A stretch of 17,566 bases of DNA. It comes from Chrysochromulina tobinii. Taxonomy: Eukaryota; Haptophyta; Prymnesiales; Chrysochromulinaceae. Location: the NCBI GenBank assembly GCA_001275005.1, contig JWZX01000402.1, positions 1 to 17,566 of the forward strand. Reading direction: 5' to 3'. A program made the translations under genes and the position numbers. Position 1 is the first letter of the stretch. Every line of letters starts with the position of its first letter. Shown here in pieces: positions 7,911 through 15,517 of the stretch. Below the pieces are notes generated by a model, which had not been told where the DNA came from, searched no databases, and saw only the letters and a list, made by a program, of their open reading frames with translations.

Positions 7911-10900
7911 TCTGACTGCATTGCGGAGGCAGAGCCAGGGCTGGGCTTTCCCTTTCCCGACGTGTGTAGCACCATGCAGATGGCCAGAGAGTGCCAGCAG
8001 GCGCTGCAGTCGAGGGAGCGGGCGCTCGAGGAGGAGCGCGCCTTGCGCAATGAGTCCGCCAGAGAAGGAAAGCCCGACATGGACGAGCAGGCCAAGCAGC
8101 GACGGTGTTGGAGGAAGAAGCCCTCTATGGATGAGGCGCGCAAGTTGCGTGAGGTGGAGCGGGCGAAGGCGGAGATGGCTTACCTAGAGCTCGAGCTGAT
8201 CAACAAAGAGAATGCGCGGCGGAAGGCCGACGAGGAGAGTGCGCAGGCAAAGGCGCGGTCGGCAAAGGCAAAGGCGGATGCGAAGGAGGCAGCGAAGGCC
8301 AAGGCGGCGCACAAGGCGGCGGAGGTGCAGCACCTGGTTGCCGATGGGCCTGCAATTTATGGTGCAGCAGCCGAGGGGAGCACCAAAACTCTCAAGCAGC
8401 TGCTCAAGAAGCTCAGCGAGATGGGCAAGATGAAAAGAAAGGAGCTGCTTCGATGGAGACATACAAATGGCGAGACTCCGCTGTACTGTGCTGCGTCGCG
8501 CGGCCACGCCGCGGTTGTGGCCCTCCTCCTTGACGCGCAGTTCTCGATGGACGACCAGCTCGAGCCGGCGAGCTGCGGCCTGGAGGGCGCCACGCCACTC
8601 TACGCGGCGTGCGAAGCGGGATCGGTGGAGGTTGTTCGACTGCTCTTGAAGCGAGGAGCCGAGCCGGAGCAGATGGCAGGTGGACGGCGTCTTGGGGAGG
8701 TCGCGCTTGAGAAGGGCCACGTTCGAATCTCGGAGATGCTCCAGAGCTGCGCCGAAAAGCGTGCCGTAGAGCGCCATATGGCTGCCGAAGAGATGACCAC
8801 GAGAATGAGAGAGCTCGCGCGGCCTCGTGGCCAGACTCCATCCTCGTCAGCGCCTGGTGCCTCGGGCGCGTCGTTGCGCTTCCAGCCGGCCCTCAACGCG
8901 ATTGCAGAGGATGCAGAGGGGGATGAAAAAGAGGACGAGGCTGACGAGCCAACCGAGGAGGGCAGCAATGAGTATGGCTCAGCAGGGGACAAAGCAGTGG
9001 AAGAGGATTTGGAAGAGGATTTGGCCGACATTGACGAATCCTCTGTGGAGTCGAGTGCGTACTGGGAGCGGCAGCTGGACAGCGCCACGAGCGCAGAGGC
9101 GTTACGAGAGGCGATCTCGGCGATCGAGCTCATCGCACGCGAGGCCGGGGTGTCGGCTGACTGCATCGCACCCCTGCTGCCCCTTGCGCGCGAGCGGTAT
9201 CAATCTCTTCATCTGTATGCGACCACCTCCCTCCTCTTGACGGGTTGTGATCTGCCGTCGGATGTGTTGGAAAGGGGGGTGCTCTCTTTGGGAACCTCTC
9301 GAAAGGGAAGCGACGCCTTCGTCACAGCGCATACGATCCTACTGGTGGATTGCTCTGGCTCGATGAGCAAAGCGGACGTGGTGACCGCGCCCGTCGACAA
9401 CGGGGGCGCAACGATGCAGACTCGCGCGAGTGCCGTCCTGGGGCTGCTGAGTCGCAACTTCGTGCGCACGCAGATCGAGGCGGGGGCTGTGAGCTCCGAG
9501 CGCGTCTCCCTCATCAAGATTCAAGGTGTCGAGACGGCGGCGAGTCTTCTGCGCGCTCTGCCCTTCGCGCTGCTCCCTATCGATCACAAGCTGGCTGGGA
9601 AGATCGATGCGGCCCTTGGGGAGCCGCGCTCTCACGGACCTTACCTGCCAGCGCTCAGCCTCCTCGCCAAACTCATCGAGCTGTGCGCCCCCTATTTGGT
9701 ACCTCGTGCCAAAACGAATGTGCTCTTCCTCTCGGATGGCCGTCCATCCGATCGCGTCGACAGCACAGAGCTACCCGGCCGACTTAAGGCAGCTCTCGGC
9801 CGCGTGCACGACGCCTTTGTGAGCACGCACACCTTCCTCGAGAGCTTCCAGCTGCTTGGCTTCGGCGAGGCCGATGAAAAGCTCCTCAAGCTGATGGCAG
9901 GGATGATGCCCTCAAACGTCGCCACGTACAGCGTCGGCAGCGGCGCGGGCAGCTATGAGTCGCTCGCGCAGTCCGTCTCCGCGTTTGCGTCCTCCGTCGC
10001 CATCTCGCGCATCTCATCCGTGTCGCACATCGGTGGCAAAAGCCGCGCGCTGCGCCGCTCGGTGAGCGCGCTCCAAAATCGCATCTGTCGGTACAGGGAC
10101 TGTGAGGTCTTCCTGCCCCCCACTCGCCTTGGTGACTTTGCGTCCGCACCAAGGCCACTTCGCGGGCTGCACGATGTAGAGATTGCAGGCCGGATGCTCG
10201 GACATGGCGGCGAGCGGAATGCCTTTTTGATGCGCTTCCTCACGCCGACCCGCTTCACGACGTGTGACGAGGAGTGGGTCGTCAAGGTCTGCCTCCCGCC
10301 TCGAACCGGGCTGCCTCTCGCCTCGAACCGGTCTGGCCACCCAATCCTTTGCGCCTCGCGTCTGACCACATGGCGCCGCTCTATTGCGCAGGAGAGCCGT
10401 CACAGCCGCACGACCGAGGAAGAGGACCATTTCCACCGCAAGGCGCTCGTCACGCAGAAGGCGGCGGAGGAGCTTGCGAATCGCTTCAACCAAGAGGCGG
10501 AGAGCCTCGGCCTCGCGGGGCTCCCTAAAGTGGCGTACATGACGTGCTGCCATCTCCAGACCGAGCGCATGGAGTTGCGAATCGGCGAAGTGCCGGATCC
10601 CGATGAGCCGGTGTGCAGCCCTGGCAGCCCTGATGGCCTTCTCCCTTCCGTATCTGCACCTCGGCTGACGAACCTCGGCTGACGAACCCCGGCTGACAAA
10701 CCTCGGCTGACGAACCTCGGCTGACGAACCTCGGCTGACGAACCTCGGCTGACGAACCTCGGCTGACGAACCTCGGCTGACCCTCTGGCTGGCCCGTGGC
10801 TGGCTTGTCTCATGTTGGCAGGCCTCGCGTTCTCTCTTTGCCGAGCGTCGGATTGACGGCGTCTTCCGCAAGTGGAACACCAACTTTGGGGCTACGATCA

Positions 10901-13082
10901 AGACAGTGGAGCCGACGAGGATGGACGCGAACGAGGAGCCACTGAGTGCTGCCACCCCCCACAGTCCCAGCGGCGAGGCGCAGCAGCAGACGATGACGTT
11001 CAGCTCGGACCTCGTGCCGCAGGCCTTCTCCCACTTCACACTCGCCTACTCGGAGCGGCCGCTGTCACGATTCGTTGGGCCCGACGGCACACGCGGACGA
11101 TGCCTCGTGTGCGACCTGCAGGGGAGCTTCGACCGGAGGCAAAACACGTTCCTACTGTCTGACCCAGTAATACACTCAGAGTTAGGCCGGCCGCACCTTT
11201 TCGGCGCGACAGACATGGGGCAGCTAGGCATCGACGCCTTTCTGCGCTCGCACAAGTGCAACGACGTCTGCAGGCTGCTCAAGCTGCCGGAGAACTTGGA
11301 GTTTGTGCGTGAGATCGTCGGGCAGCTCGAGACCTCATCTGTGAATACGGTCGATGTCTCCGTTGTGAAGACGAATCACTTGGTAGAGCGTCAGGGGCAG
11401 CGATGCATTGCTGACCTGGAGATACAGAGGGCGAAAAAGCACGGCGACAAGTTCCGCAGCTCAAACGGCGCCATCCGGCACGAGCTCGCCGACGTGTGCT
11501 ATGTCACCACCAAGGACTTCAAGGTTGGCGTCACGGGCATCCGTCTAGAGAACCCCCTCAGGGCCCCGCCCTCCGCGCGCGCAGCCGCCCCAGCGACGAC
11601 GCCAGTGCATGTTGAAGTCTCCATCGCGCCACAATGGGCCGCCGCCGCCGCAGGGCCGTCTGGAGGCTCGCCATCAGCCTCGCAATCAGCCTCGCAATCA
11701 GCCTCGCAATCAGCCTCGCAATCAGCCTCGCAATCAGCCTCGCAATCAGCCTCGCAATCATGGCCGTCTGGAAGCTCGCAGGACGTTGCCCCGAGAGCGG
11801 CGGCGAGTGGAAGAGGCGGGCCTGGGGGACGGGGGGGCGCGGGACGAGGCGGGAGGGTGGCTCAAGGTGCTGGCCGAGGAGCGGGTAGCGAAGGCATCTG
11901 CAGTGGAGGCGGCTGCAGCGGAGGCGTCTGCAGCGTAGGCGGCTGCAGCGGAGGCAGCTGCAGCGGAGGCAGCTGCAGCGGCACTGCTGCAGCCGCTGCC
12001 CCGGCCGCCCTCGCACCCTCCCATGTGGCGCCGCCGCCTCCGCCGCTTCCTCCCCCGACGCCGTCTCTGCTGGAGTCCGCGACGGCTGAGTCTGCTCGAA
12101 GGGACGAGCTGATGGGCGAGATGAATCGACGAAAGGCCGCGGGCGAGTCTCTGCGCGCTTGGTACCTTGAGATTCGGATGGTCGACCAGCTACTGCTCCT
12201 CGAGCACTTGCATCCCTCAGCGAGATCAGAGCTTCTGCGCGAGCCCGATGAAGCTGCCCCGGCGGTCGCCTCGGCCACCGAAGGCAGCACCTTCATGGAA
12301 GTGAGGGCGCTGCCGTCTCGGGCGGGGAGAGCCGCTGGCTCGGGCGGCAGCACGGGTGGAGGCGCGAGCCGCGGCGGGTCGGGCGCGGGCGGCGGCTTGG
12401 GTGGCGGCTTTGCGGCCCTCGACGGCCTCGAGGATGACACCCTCTCCAAATGGCAGAGGAAGCAGAAGAAGCGGAGGGAGCAGACGGAGCTTGAGGAGAG
12501 CATGGAGGCGGACGAGATGGAGCAGCAGCTCGCAAAGGCTCATTCGCTCGACACGGCGAGCAAGACGGCCAATCGTGCGCCAGCGAAGCATCCGCGGTAC
12601 TCGAGCGCACAGATCGAAGAGATGACCGTGCGACAACTGAAGCGCGCCCTCGAGGAGCGCGGCGAGAGCTTCGATCTGGCGTGGGTGGGGCGGCCAGACG
12701 AGCGCAAGTTGCTGCAGCAACACGCCACCTCGCTCCGCACCATTTGCACCGATGCGTCGTCGAAGCGGTTCTTCAAGGATGCGGCGAAGTATGGCCGGCA
12801 CAACCCAGCGTTCCAAGTGGAGCTCGACACGCTGGCAAGTCCGCAGGCCAAGCTAGAAAAGGGTGCTGTTGATGGGGCGTCGGCGGCCGCGACGCAATCG
12901 GCGGAGCTGCTTGAGCGACGAAGGCAGATAGAGTTGCAGGTGGCAGAGGCAAAGTTGAAGGTGGAGGCGGAGGCGGAGGCGGCGGAGAGGCGCGAGCGCA
13001 AGCGGCGTGTCGAGGCGGCCATCGATCAGCAGCGGCTCGACAAGGCTCAGGGCAACCTCGGCGCGAAAATTGAGCGCAGTCT

Positions 13083-13127
<45 letters not shown>

Positions 13128-14631
13128 CGCAGCCGCAGAGAGTATACCTCAGCCGACGGTGCCTGCACAGCCGCAGCCGCCGACGCCGACGACGACGGCC
13201 CCCAAGCCGGGAGCCGACAGGCCGCGTCCAACGATGTCGCCCGCGCTGCTCGCGGCGGCCGCGCGTATTGGACAGGGCCAGATCGTCCGGCAGAGCACTG
13301 TTGAGGAGCCGGCTGCAGCGCCGCCGCACCCCGCGAAACCACTCTGCGAAACCACCCCGCCTGCAGCGCCGCCGCACCCCGCCAAACCATCCAAGGCGGC
13401 AGCGGTGCCGGTTGCAGCGGTGCCGGCGGTTACAGCGGTTACAGCGGTTACAGCGGTTACAGCGGTTACAGCGGTTACAGCGGTGCCGGTTGCAGCGGTG
13501 CCGGCGGCGCCGCCGGCGTCGATGACTCCAGCGGTGGCCAGCACGGGTGCTCCTGCGCCGTTCAGGGGCGCGGGAAGGGAGCTCTCGAGGTCGGGCAAGG
13601 GGGGGGGGCGCGGCCTCGGCGCCTTCCTGAGGGCATCGGACTCCGCTCCGAACCTAATTAGGACGACGTCGACCTCGGAGGCTGAGGTCGAGCCGAGTGG
13701 ATCGACGCCCGGCACGGCGCCCGGTACGGCGCTCTGCACGGCGCTCGGTGCGCCGCCGCACCCCGCGAAACCAGCCCAACCCCTCGAAACCATCCCGGGC
13801 CGCACTAGCGGCAGCATTGAGCTGCGCCTGGCTCCCGACGGCTGCGCGTACAGCAAGGCTCAGTTCTGTGACTACTTTGACGGCAACGACGAGTGGGAGG
13901 CCGCCGCAAAGGATGAGGGAGGCAATCACATGCAATCGGCGCGCCACGTGCCGGTCGAGTGGGAGACCGTGCCCGTCGCAGCAGCCGACGGCACTGCCGA
14001 CAATGCCGCAGCCGCTGACGCTGTCCGCAGTGCTGCGGCTGTCACTACCAGTGCCGGTGTCGGCGGTGATGACTGCGAGTCGGCGGTCGACATTGAGGCG
14101 CGCCCGCCGCCGGTCGCGGTGCCTCCCGAGAGACCGCCGCCGTACGTACCGCTTGTCCCTTACGGACAGACCAAGAGCGTGGCTCAGATGCTCAAGGAAT
14201 ACCTCAACTCCAAGAACTTGCGAACAACTCGGCACGAGGACGATTCCCGCGTGTCTGATGCCGATGGCAGCGGCATGCCAAGCAAGCCGGCGCTGGGTCA
14301 AGGAGGACGAGGAGGGCGAGGGGGGCGAGGAGGGCGAGGGGGGCGAGGAGCCACCGCCGAAGCTCAGTTTGGTGACTACTTTGACGGCAGCGACGAGCGG
14401 GAGGCCGTGCCCGTCGCAGCAGCCGACGGCACTGCCGACAATGCCGCAGCCGCTGACGTCGTCCGCAGTGCTGCGGCTGTCACTACCAGTGCCGGTGTCG
14501 GCGGTGATGACTGCGAGTCGGGGGTCAACACCGTGCCAAGCAAGCCGGTGCTTGGCCGAGGAGGACGAGGAGGGCGCGGAGGACGAGGAGGGCGGGGTGG
14601 GGCGATGAGCGCCACCTCCACCTCTATTTAG
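6390..14631 (+). CDS. Giant ankyrin / vWA / alpha-kinase protein, a single gene with one or two introns
   Basis: I interpret two consecutive long reading frames as one gene. Frame A runs from the ATG at 6390 to a stop at 10682, and frame B is open from 10753 to a stop at 14631. Frame A ends in the first half of an atypical alpha-kinase (MHCK/eEF2K/TRPM7) domain, and frame B starts with exactly the second half. An acceptor AG at 10820-10821 is in phase 0 with three possible donors (10590, 10611, 10650). With the last donor the spliced frame has 2689 residues, or 2654 if a 105-bp intron at 10287-10391 is also removed. Order: ankyrin repeats, two SH3/KOW-like modules, coiled coil, ankyrin repeats, acidic linker, vWA, alpha-kinase, DUF4258-like module, SAP-like region, polyQ and RGG tail. 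Dictyostelium VwkA shows the vWA plus alpha-kinase pairing. The substrate is unknown. The alternative is two separate tandem genes. Confidence 0.82.
7960..9060 (+). other. Coiled coil, second ankyrin block and acidic linker of the giant kinase
   Basis: Residues about 527-647 (from the ATG at 6390) are strongly charged and Ala/Lys/Glu-rich, ending in an AKARSAKAKADAKEAAKAKA-type helix, so a long coiled coil or single alpha-helix is likely. Residues about 653-787 form a second ankyrin block (GPAIYGAAAEGSTKTLKQLL, NGETPLYCAASRGHAAVVAL, GATPLYAACEAGSVEVVRLL). An acidic linker (about 837-890) full of Glu and Asp connects it to the vWA domain. Confidence 0.75.
9318..10030 (+). other. von Willebrand factor A domain of the giant kinase
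   Basis: The strand TILLVD followed by CSGSM carries the metal-ion-dependent adhesion site signature DxSxS (Asp codon 9348-9350). A second core strand, NVLFLSDGRPSD (about 9717-9755), supplies the acidic residue typical of the far side of the site. The MIDAS threonine is not obvious; the expected region reads SHGPYLPAL. vWA domains bind protein partners through a metal. Placement directly before an alpha-kinase matches Dictyostelium VwkA, a known vWA-kinase. Confidence 0.85.
10287..10391 (+). other. Probable 105-bp stop-free intron in the kinase N-lobe
   Basis: The donor AAG|GTCTGC follows the catalytic Lys codon, and the acceptor is CTATTGCGCAG|GAG. Both are in phase 0. A branch-point-like CTGAC at 10362-10366 has its A 26 nt before the last intron base. 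The 35 residues encoded if it is retained (Pro/Arg/Ser-rich) resemble no alpha-kinase segment. Removal gives VVK-ESRHSRTTEEEDHFHRK, with the spacing expected in the family. The length is a multiple of three with no stop, so automated prediction would miss it. Confidence 0.55.
10289..10332 (+). repeat. 22-bp tandem duplication (two units) inside the probable kinase intron
   Basis: Units 10289-10310 and 10311-10332 are identical except at two positions; each contains GCCTCGAACCGG. A 22-bp duplication would shift a coding frame, so its presence here fits better with non-coding intron sequence. Confidence 0.8.
10590..10821 (+). other. Intron joining the two halves of the alpha-kinase domain (5' end ambiguous)
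   Basis: The acceptor TTGTCTCATGTTGGCAG ends at 10821 in phase 0. Three phase-0 GT donors precede it: 10590 (GTGCCG), 10611 (GTGTGC) and 10650 (GTATCT). The intron would be 232, 211 or 172 bp. Without splicing, the first frame stops at 10680-10682 inside the minisatellite. The first exon-2 residues, ASRSLFAERRIDGVFRKWN, match the conserved alpha-kinase stretch E...I-x-G-x-F-x-K-x-N. The two upstream donors give a loop length closer to eEF2K. Confidence 0.8.
10659..10780 (+). repeat. 14-bp minisatellite, about 8.7 copies, within the intron
   Basis: The unit is CCTCGGCTGACGAA. Eight full copies lie at 10659-10770 (the third differs at two positions), followed by a partial ninth at 10771-10780. 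The length is not a multiple of three, so the reading frame rotates through the array. Each unit contains CTGAC, a match to the common intron branch-point consensus. Confidence 0.95.
10822..11310 (+). other. Alpha-kinase domain, C-terminal half
   Basis: The exon opens with AERRIDGVFRKWNTNFG. PQAFSHFTL follows, whose His (codon 11032-11034) is the first zinc ligand. DLQG comes next (Asp codon 11113-11115), then LLSDPVIH, FGATDMGQLGIDAF and SHKCNDVCRLL. The last contains His 11251, Cys 11257 and Cys 11269 in the H-x-C-x3-C spacing of TRPM7. All four zinc ligands and the catalytic Asp/Gln are present, so the kinase looks active once spliced. A frame-B-only reading would have no ATP-binding lobe. 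Confidence 0.88.
11371..11550 (+). other. Possible DUF4258-like module after the kinase
   Basis: The segment KTNHLVERQGQRCIADL, then EIQRAKKHG, then IRHELADVCYVTTKDFKVGVTGI shows the pattern H-x3-R-x3-R-x-I...G...V-x-VT...G-x-T that I associate with DUF4258-like small domains. The match is by eye. It could instead be a lineage-specific extension of the kinase. Confidence 0.4.
11677..11760 (+). repeat. 12-bp tandem repeat, 7 perfect copies (ASQS)
   Basis: The unit GCCTCGCAATCA is repeated seven times without a mismatch, in frame, encoding Ala-Ser-Gln-Ser x7. Perfect identity at wobble positions suggests recent expansion and likely length polymorphism. Confidence 0.95.
11890..11985 (+). repeat. 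15-bp repeat array encoding Cys-Ser-Gly-Gly pentapeptides
   Basis: Roughly six imperfect units of the GGCGGCTGCAGCGGA type encode a run such as GGCSGGVCSVGGCSGGSC. It is a cysteine every five residues in a glycine/serine context, followed by an Ala-rich stretch. Cysteine is otherwise rare in this tail. Confidence 0.85.
13084..13125 (+). repeat. (CAG)14 microsatellite encoding polyglutamine
   Basis: Fourteen uninterrupted CAG codons follow the predicted coiled coil in the kinase tail. Pure repeats of this kind usually vary in length. Confidence 0.95.
13315..13773 (+). repeat. Three dispersed copies of a 24-27-bp unit (APPHPAKP)
   Basis: Copies lie at 13315-13341, 13363-13389 and 13750-13773, with at most one difference in the shared core. 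They encode APPHPAKP, a proline-rich motif that could be a repeated binding site. Confidence 0.85.
13402..13506 (+). repeat. 9-bp array (TAV x6) flanked by a 27-bp direct repeat
   Basis: Six perfect copies of GCGGTTACA span 13426-13479. The same 27-bp sequence lies on each side (13402-13428 and 13480-13506; the left copy overlaps the first bases of the array). The structure suggests slippage expansion within an older duplicated segment. Confidence 0.9.
13858..14520 (+). repeat. Duplicated coding segment in the kinase tail
   Basis: Segment 13858-14082 recurs as 14362-14520. The 114-bp cores 13969-14082 and 14407-14520 differ at only two positions that I found. The preceding DYFDG(N/S)DE motif is shared. 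The second copy lacks 66 bp (22 residues) found in the first. Each copy is followed downstream by an SKP(A/V)LG motif and an RGG tract, so the protein ends in two repeats of one module. Confidence 0.92.
14302..14349 (+). repeat. RGG box, first tract
   Basis: In-frame GGA/CGA/GGG codons encode five RGG/RG units after the motif SKPALGQ. RGG boxes typically bind RNA and are arginine-methylation targets in other proteins. Confidence 0.85.
14557..14601 (+). repeat. RGG box, second tract at the C-terminus
   Basis: This is a second Arg-Gly-Gly run, shortly before the stop at 14631, following SKPVLG. It is the duplicate of the tract at 14302-14349. Confidence 0.85.
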
Positions 14632-14666
14632 CAGTTTAACGCGTACCCAGCTGTGCGTATGGAGTG

Positions 14667-14748
14667 GTACAGTGCGGGACCGGTACTGTACTGGCTCCGG
14701 CCAAGGTCAGGGGCCCAGCCGGCCAGTAGTGGCGGAGCGTGTAACGCT
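14667..14748 (+). terminator. Hairpins and GTGTAACGCT motif in the kinase 3' UTR
   Basis: GTACAGT (14667-14673) pairs with ACTGTAC (14685-14691). TACTGGC-TC-CGGC (14689-14701) pairs with GCCGGCCAGTA (14718-14728), with a 2-nt bulge. AGCG-TGTAA-CGCT follows (about 14736-14748), placing TGTAA, the polyadenylation signal known from green algae, in a small loop. It lies 36-117 nt past the stop. A 3'-end processing role is inferred. Confidence 0.45.
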
Positions 14749-14916
14749 GAGAACCCTTGGGAGATCTAGCGGGGACTCGCGATTGAACCATTGGAATCGG
14801 CCGCGCGAGCGTCGTGCTCACGTGCATAGAAAGAAGAAACGACGAGCGGGCAAACCGGAATAACGGGTCCGGCTCCGATAAGGTGCGAGAAGGAATAGTA
14901 AATAGAGCCTGGGTCG

Positions 14917-15043
14917 TTCACACTTAAGGGGTAGGTGTGAATGAGGGGTACCCCGAATGATCCACAAGACGATCTCAGCGGCAAACGAGCTTCGGGCGCC
15001 GCCCCATGGCCGAAGGTAACGTCCCAAACTTGTGGATCATTCG
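14917..15043. repeat. Cluster of nested palindromes
   Basis: TTCACAC (14917-14923) pairs with GTGTGAA (14935-14941). GGGGTACCCC (14945-14954) is a 10-bp palindrome. CGAATGATCCACAAG (14954-14968) pairs perfectly with CTTGTGGATCATTCG (15029-15043). Inside that loop CTTCGG (14990-14995) pairs with CCGAAG (15010-15015). It could be a structured RNA or a small inverted-repeat element. No target-site duplication is visible at its edges. Confidence 0.75.
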
Positions 15044-15072
15044 CGTTTGGCCGGAATCGAGAAAAACACCCG

Positions 15073-15090
15073 CACACGACGCCTCGTGTG
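15073..15090. repeat. Short perfect hairpin
   Basis: CACACGA (15073-15079), loop CGCC, TCGTGTG (15084-15090). It lies 30 bp after the larger palindrome cluster and may belong to the same structure. Confidence 0.6.
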
Positions 15091-15448
15091 GCGTCTCGGG
15101 TGGCGAGTGGAAGCTTTTTGCGTGGACACTGTGTGCGAGCCCTAGGGAGACAACGTGAGATGGGTTGATGGATGGGCCGTATCGCGTGAACGTGGACGGT
15201 TACGTCTTGATCGGCACTGGCGCCAAGGGGAGCACTTGCGCGTCGCACCGTGGATCTGCATGCTCTGCCTCTTTCCGTGTGGTTCATTTGCAGGAATTCT
15301 TTCTCATGGTTGGCGTTGGACTCCGAAAGCTTGGGCCGCGTTCGTTAAGTGCCACTCCTGAGTACGTCATTTTGGCGGGCATTTGCTTTCCACGTAGTGA
15401 AGCGTGCGCGACATTCGGGTTGCTTGCGCAGGAACTTGAACGCGTGGA

Positions 15449-15517
15449 GCCTCCAAGCCGAGCTTGGTGCGTGCGCACAGTGTTCGGCTTGGAGGCGCTT
15501 TGATCAGTGTTCGGCTT
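15449..15517. repeat. 13-bp perfect inverted repeat with an overlapping direct repeat
   Basis: GCCTCCAAGCCGA (15449-15461) and TCGGCTTGGAGGC (15484-15496) are exact complements around a 22-nt loop containing the palindrome GTGCGCAC. The right arm overlaps CAGTGTTCGGCTT (15478-15490), which is repeated directly at 15505-15517. Confidence 0.8.

Larger units (their letters stand above)
10184..10589 (+). other. Alpha-kinase domain, N-terminal half
   Basis: The segment begins GGERNAFLMRFLTPT, equivalent to the family's GGMRxAY strand. It continues to EEWVVK, whose Lys (codon 10284-10286) is the expected ATP-contacting catalytic lysine. The helix DHFHRKALVTQKAAEELANRFN-like region (about 10425-10490) matches the conserved DV-x-x-Q-x-x-A...FN helix, and KVAYMTCCHLQ matches the hinge-leading strand. 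The rest of the domain is in the next exon. Confidence 0.8.
11560..14631 (+). other. Long low-complexity C-terminal tail of the giant kinase
   Basis: About 1,020 residues are dominated by repeats: ASQS, CSGG-type pentapeptides, polyPro, Gly-rich, a charged coil, polyQ, TAV, PPHPAKP and RGG. The only globular-looking part is about 12604-12735. There EEMTVRQLKRALEERGESFD followed by ERKLLQQHA resembles a SAP-like helix-turn-helix. A coiled coil (about 12895-13080, ERRRQIELQVAEAKLKVEAE onward) precedes polyQ. RGG boxes typically bind RNA or act in condensates. That role here is inference. Confidence 0.65.

Noticed and set aside
10680-10682. The kinase gene as a pseudogene disrupted by the stop in the minisatellite
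   Set aside because: Both halves remain open for over 1,200 codons each with intact catalytic and zinc residues, and in-phase splice sites bracket the repeat. An intron explains the stop better than decay.
10014-11039. 341-codon minus-strand frame containing SRGSSAEVRQPRFV-type repeats
   Set aside because: The repeats are simply the translated 14-bp minisatellite on the opposite strand, and the rest is antisense to the alpha-kinase domain.
14954-15043. The 15-bp inverted repeat as a transposon (MITE) end pair
   Set aside because: The flanks (CCC on the left, CGT on the right) show no target-site duplication, and the total length of 90 bp is very short. Kept only as a hairpin.
15168-15503. 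111-codon plus-strand reading frame in the large intergenic region
   Set aside because: No recognisable motif or domain, weaker third-position GC bias than the real genes, and its end overlaps the 13-bp inverted repeat. Most likely chance in GC-rich DNA.
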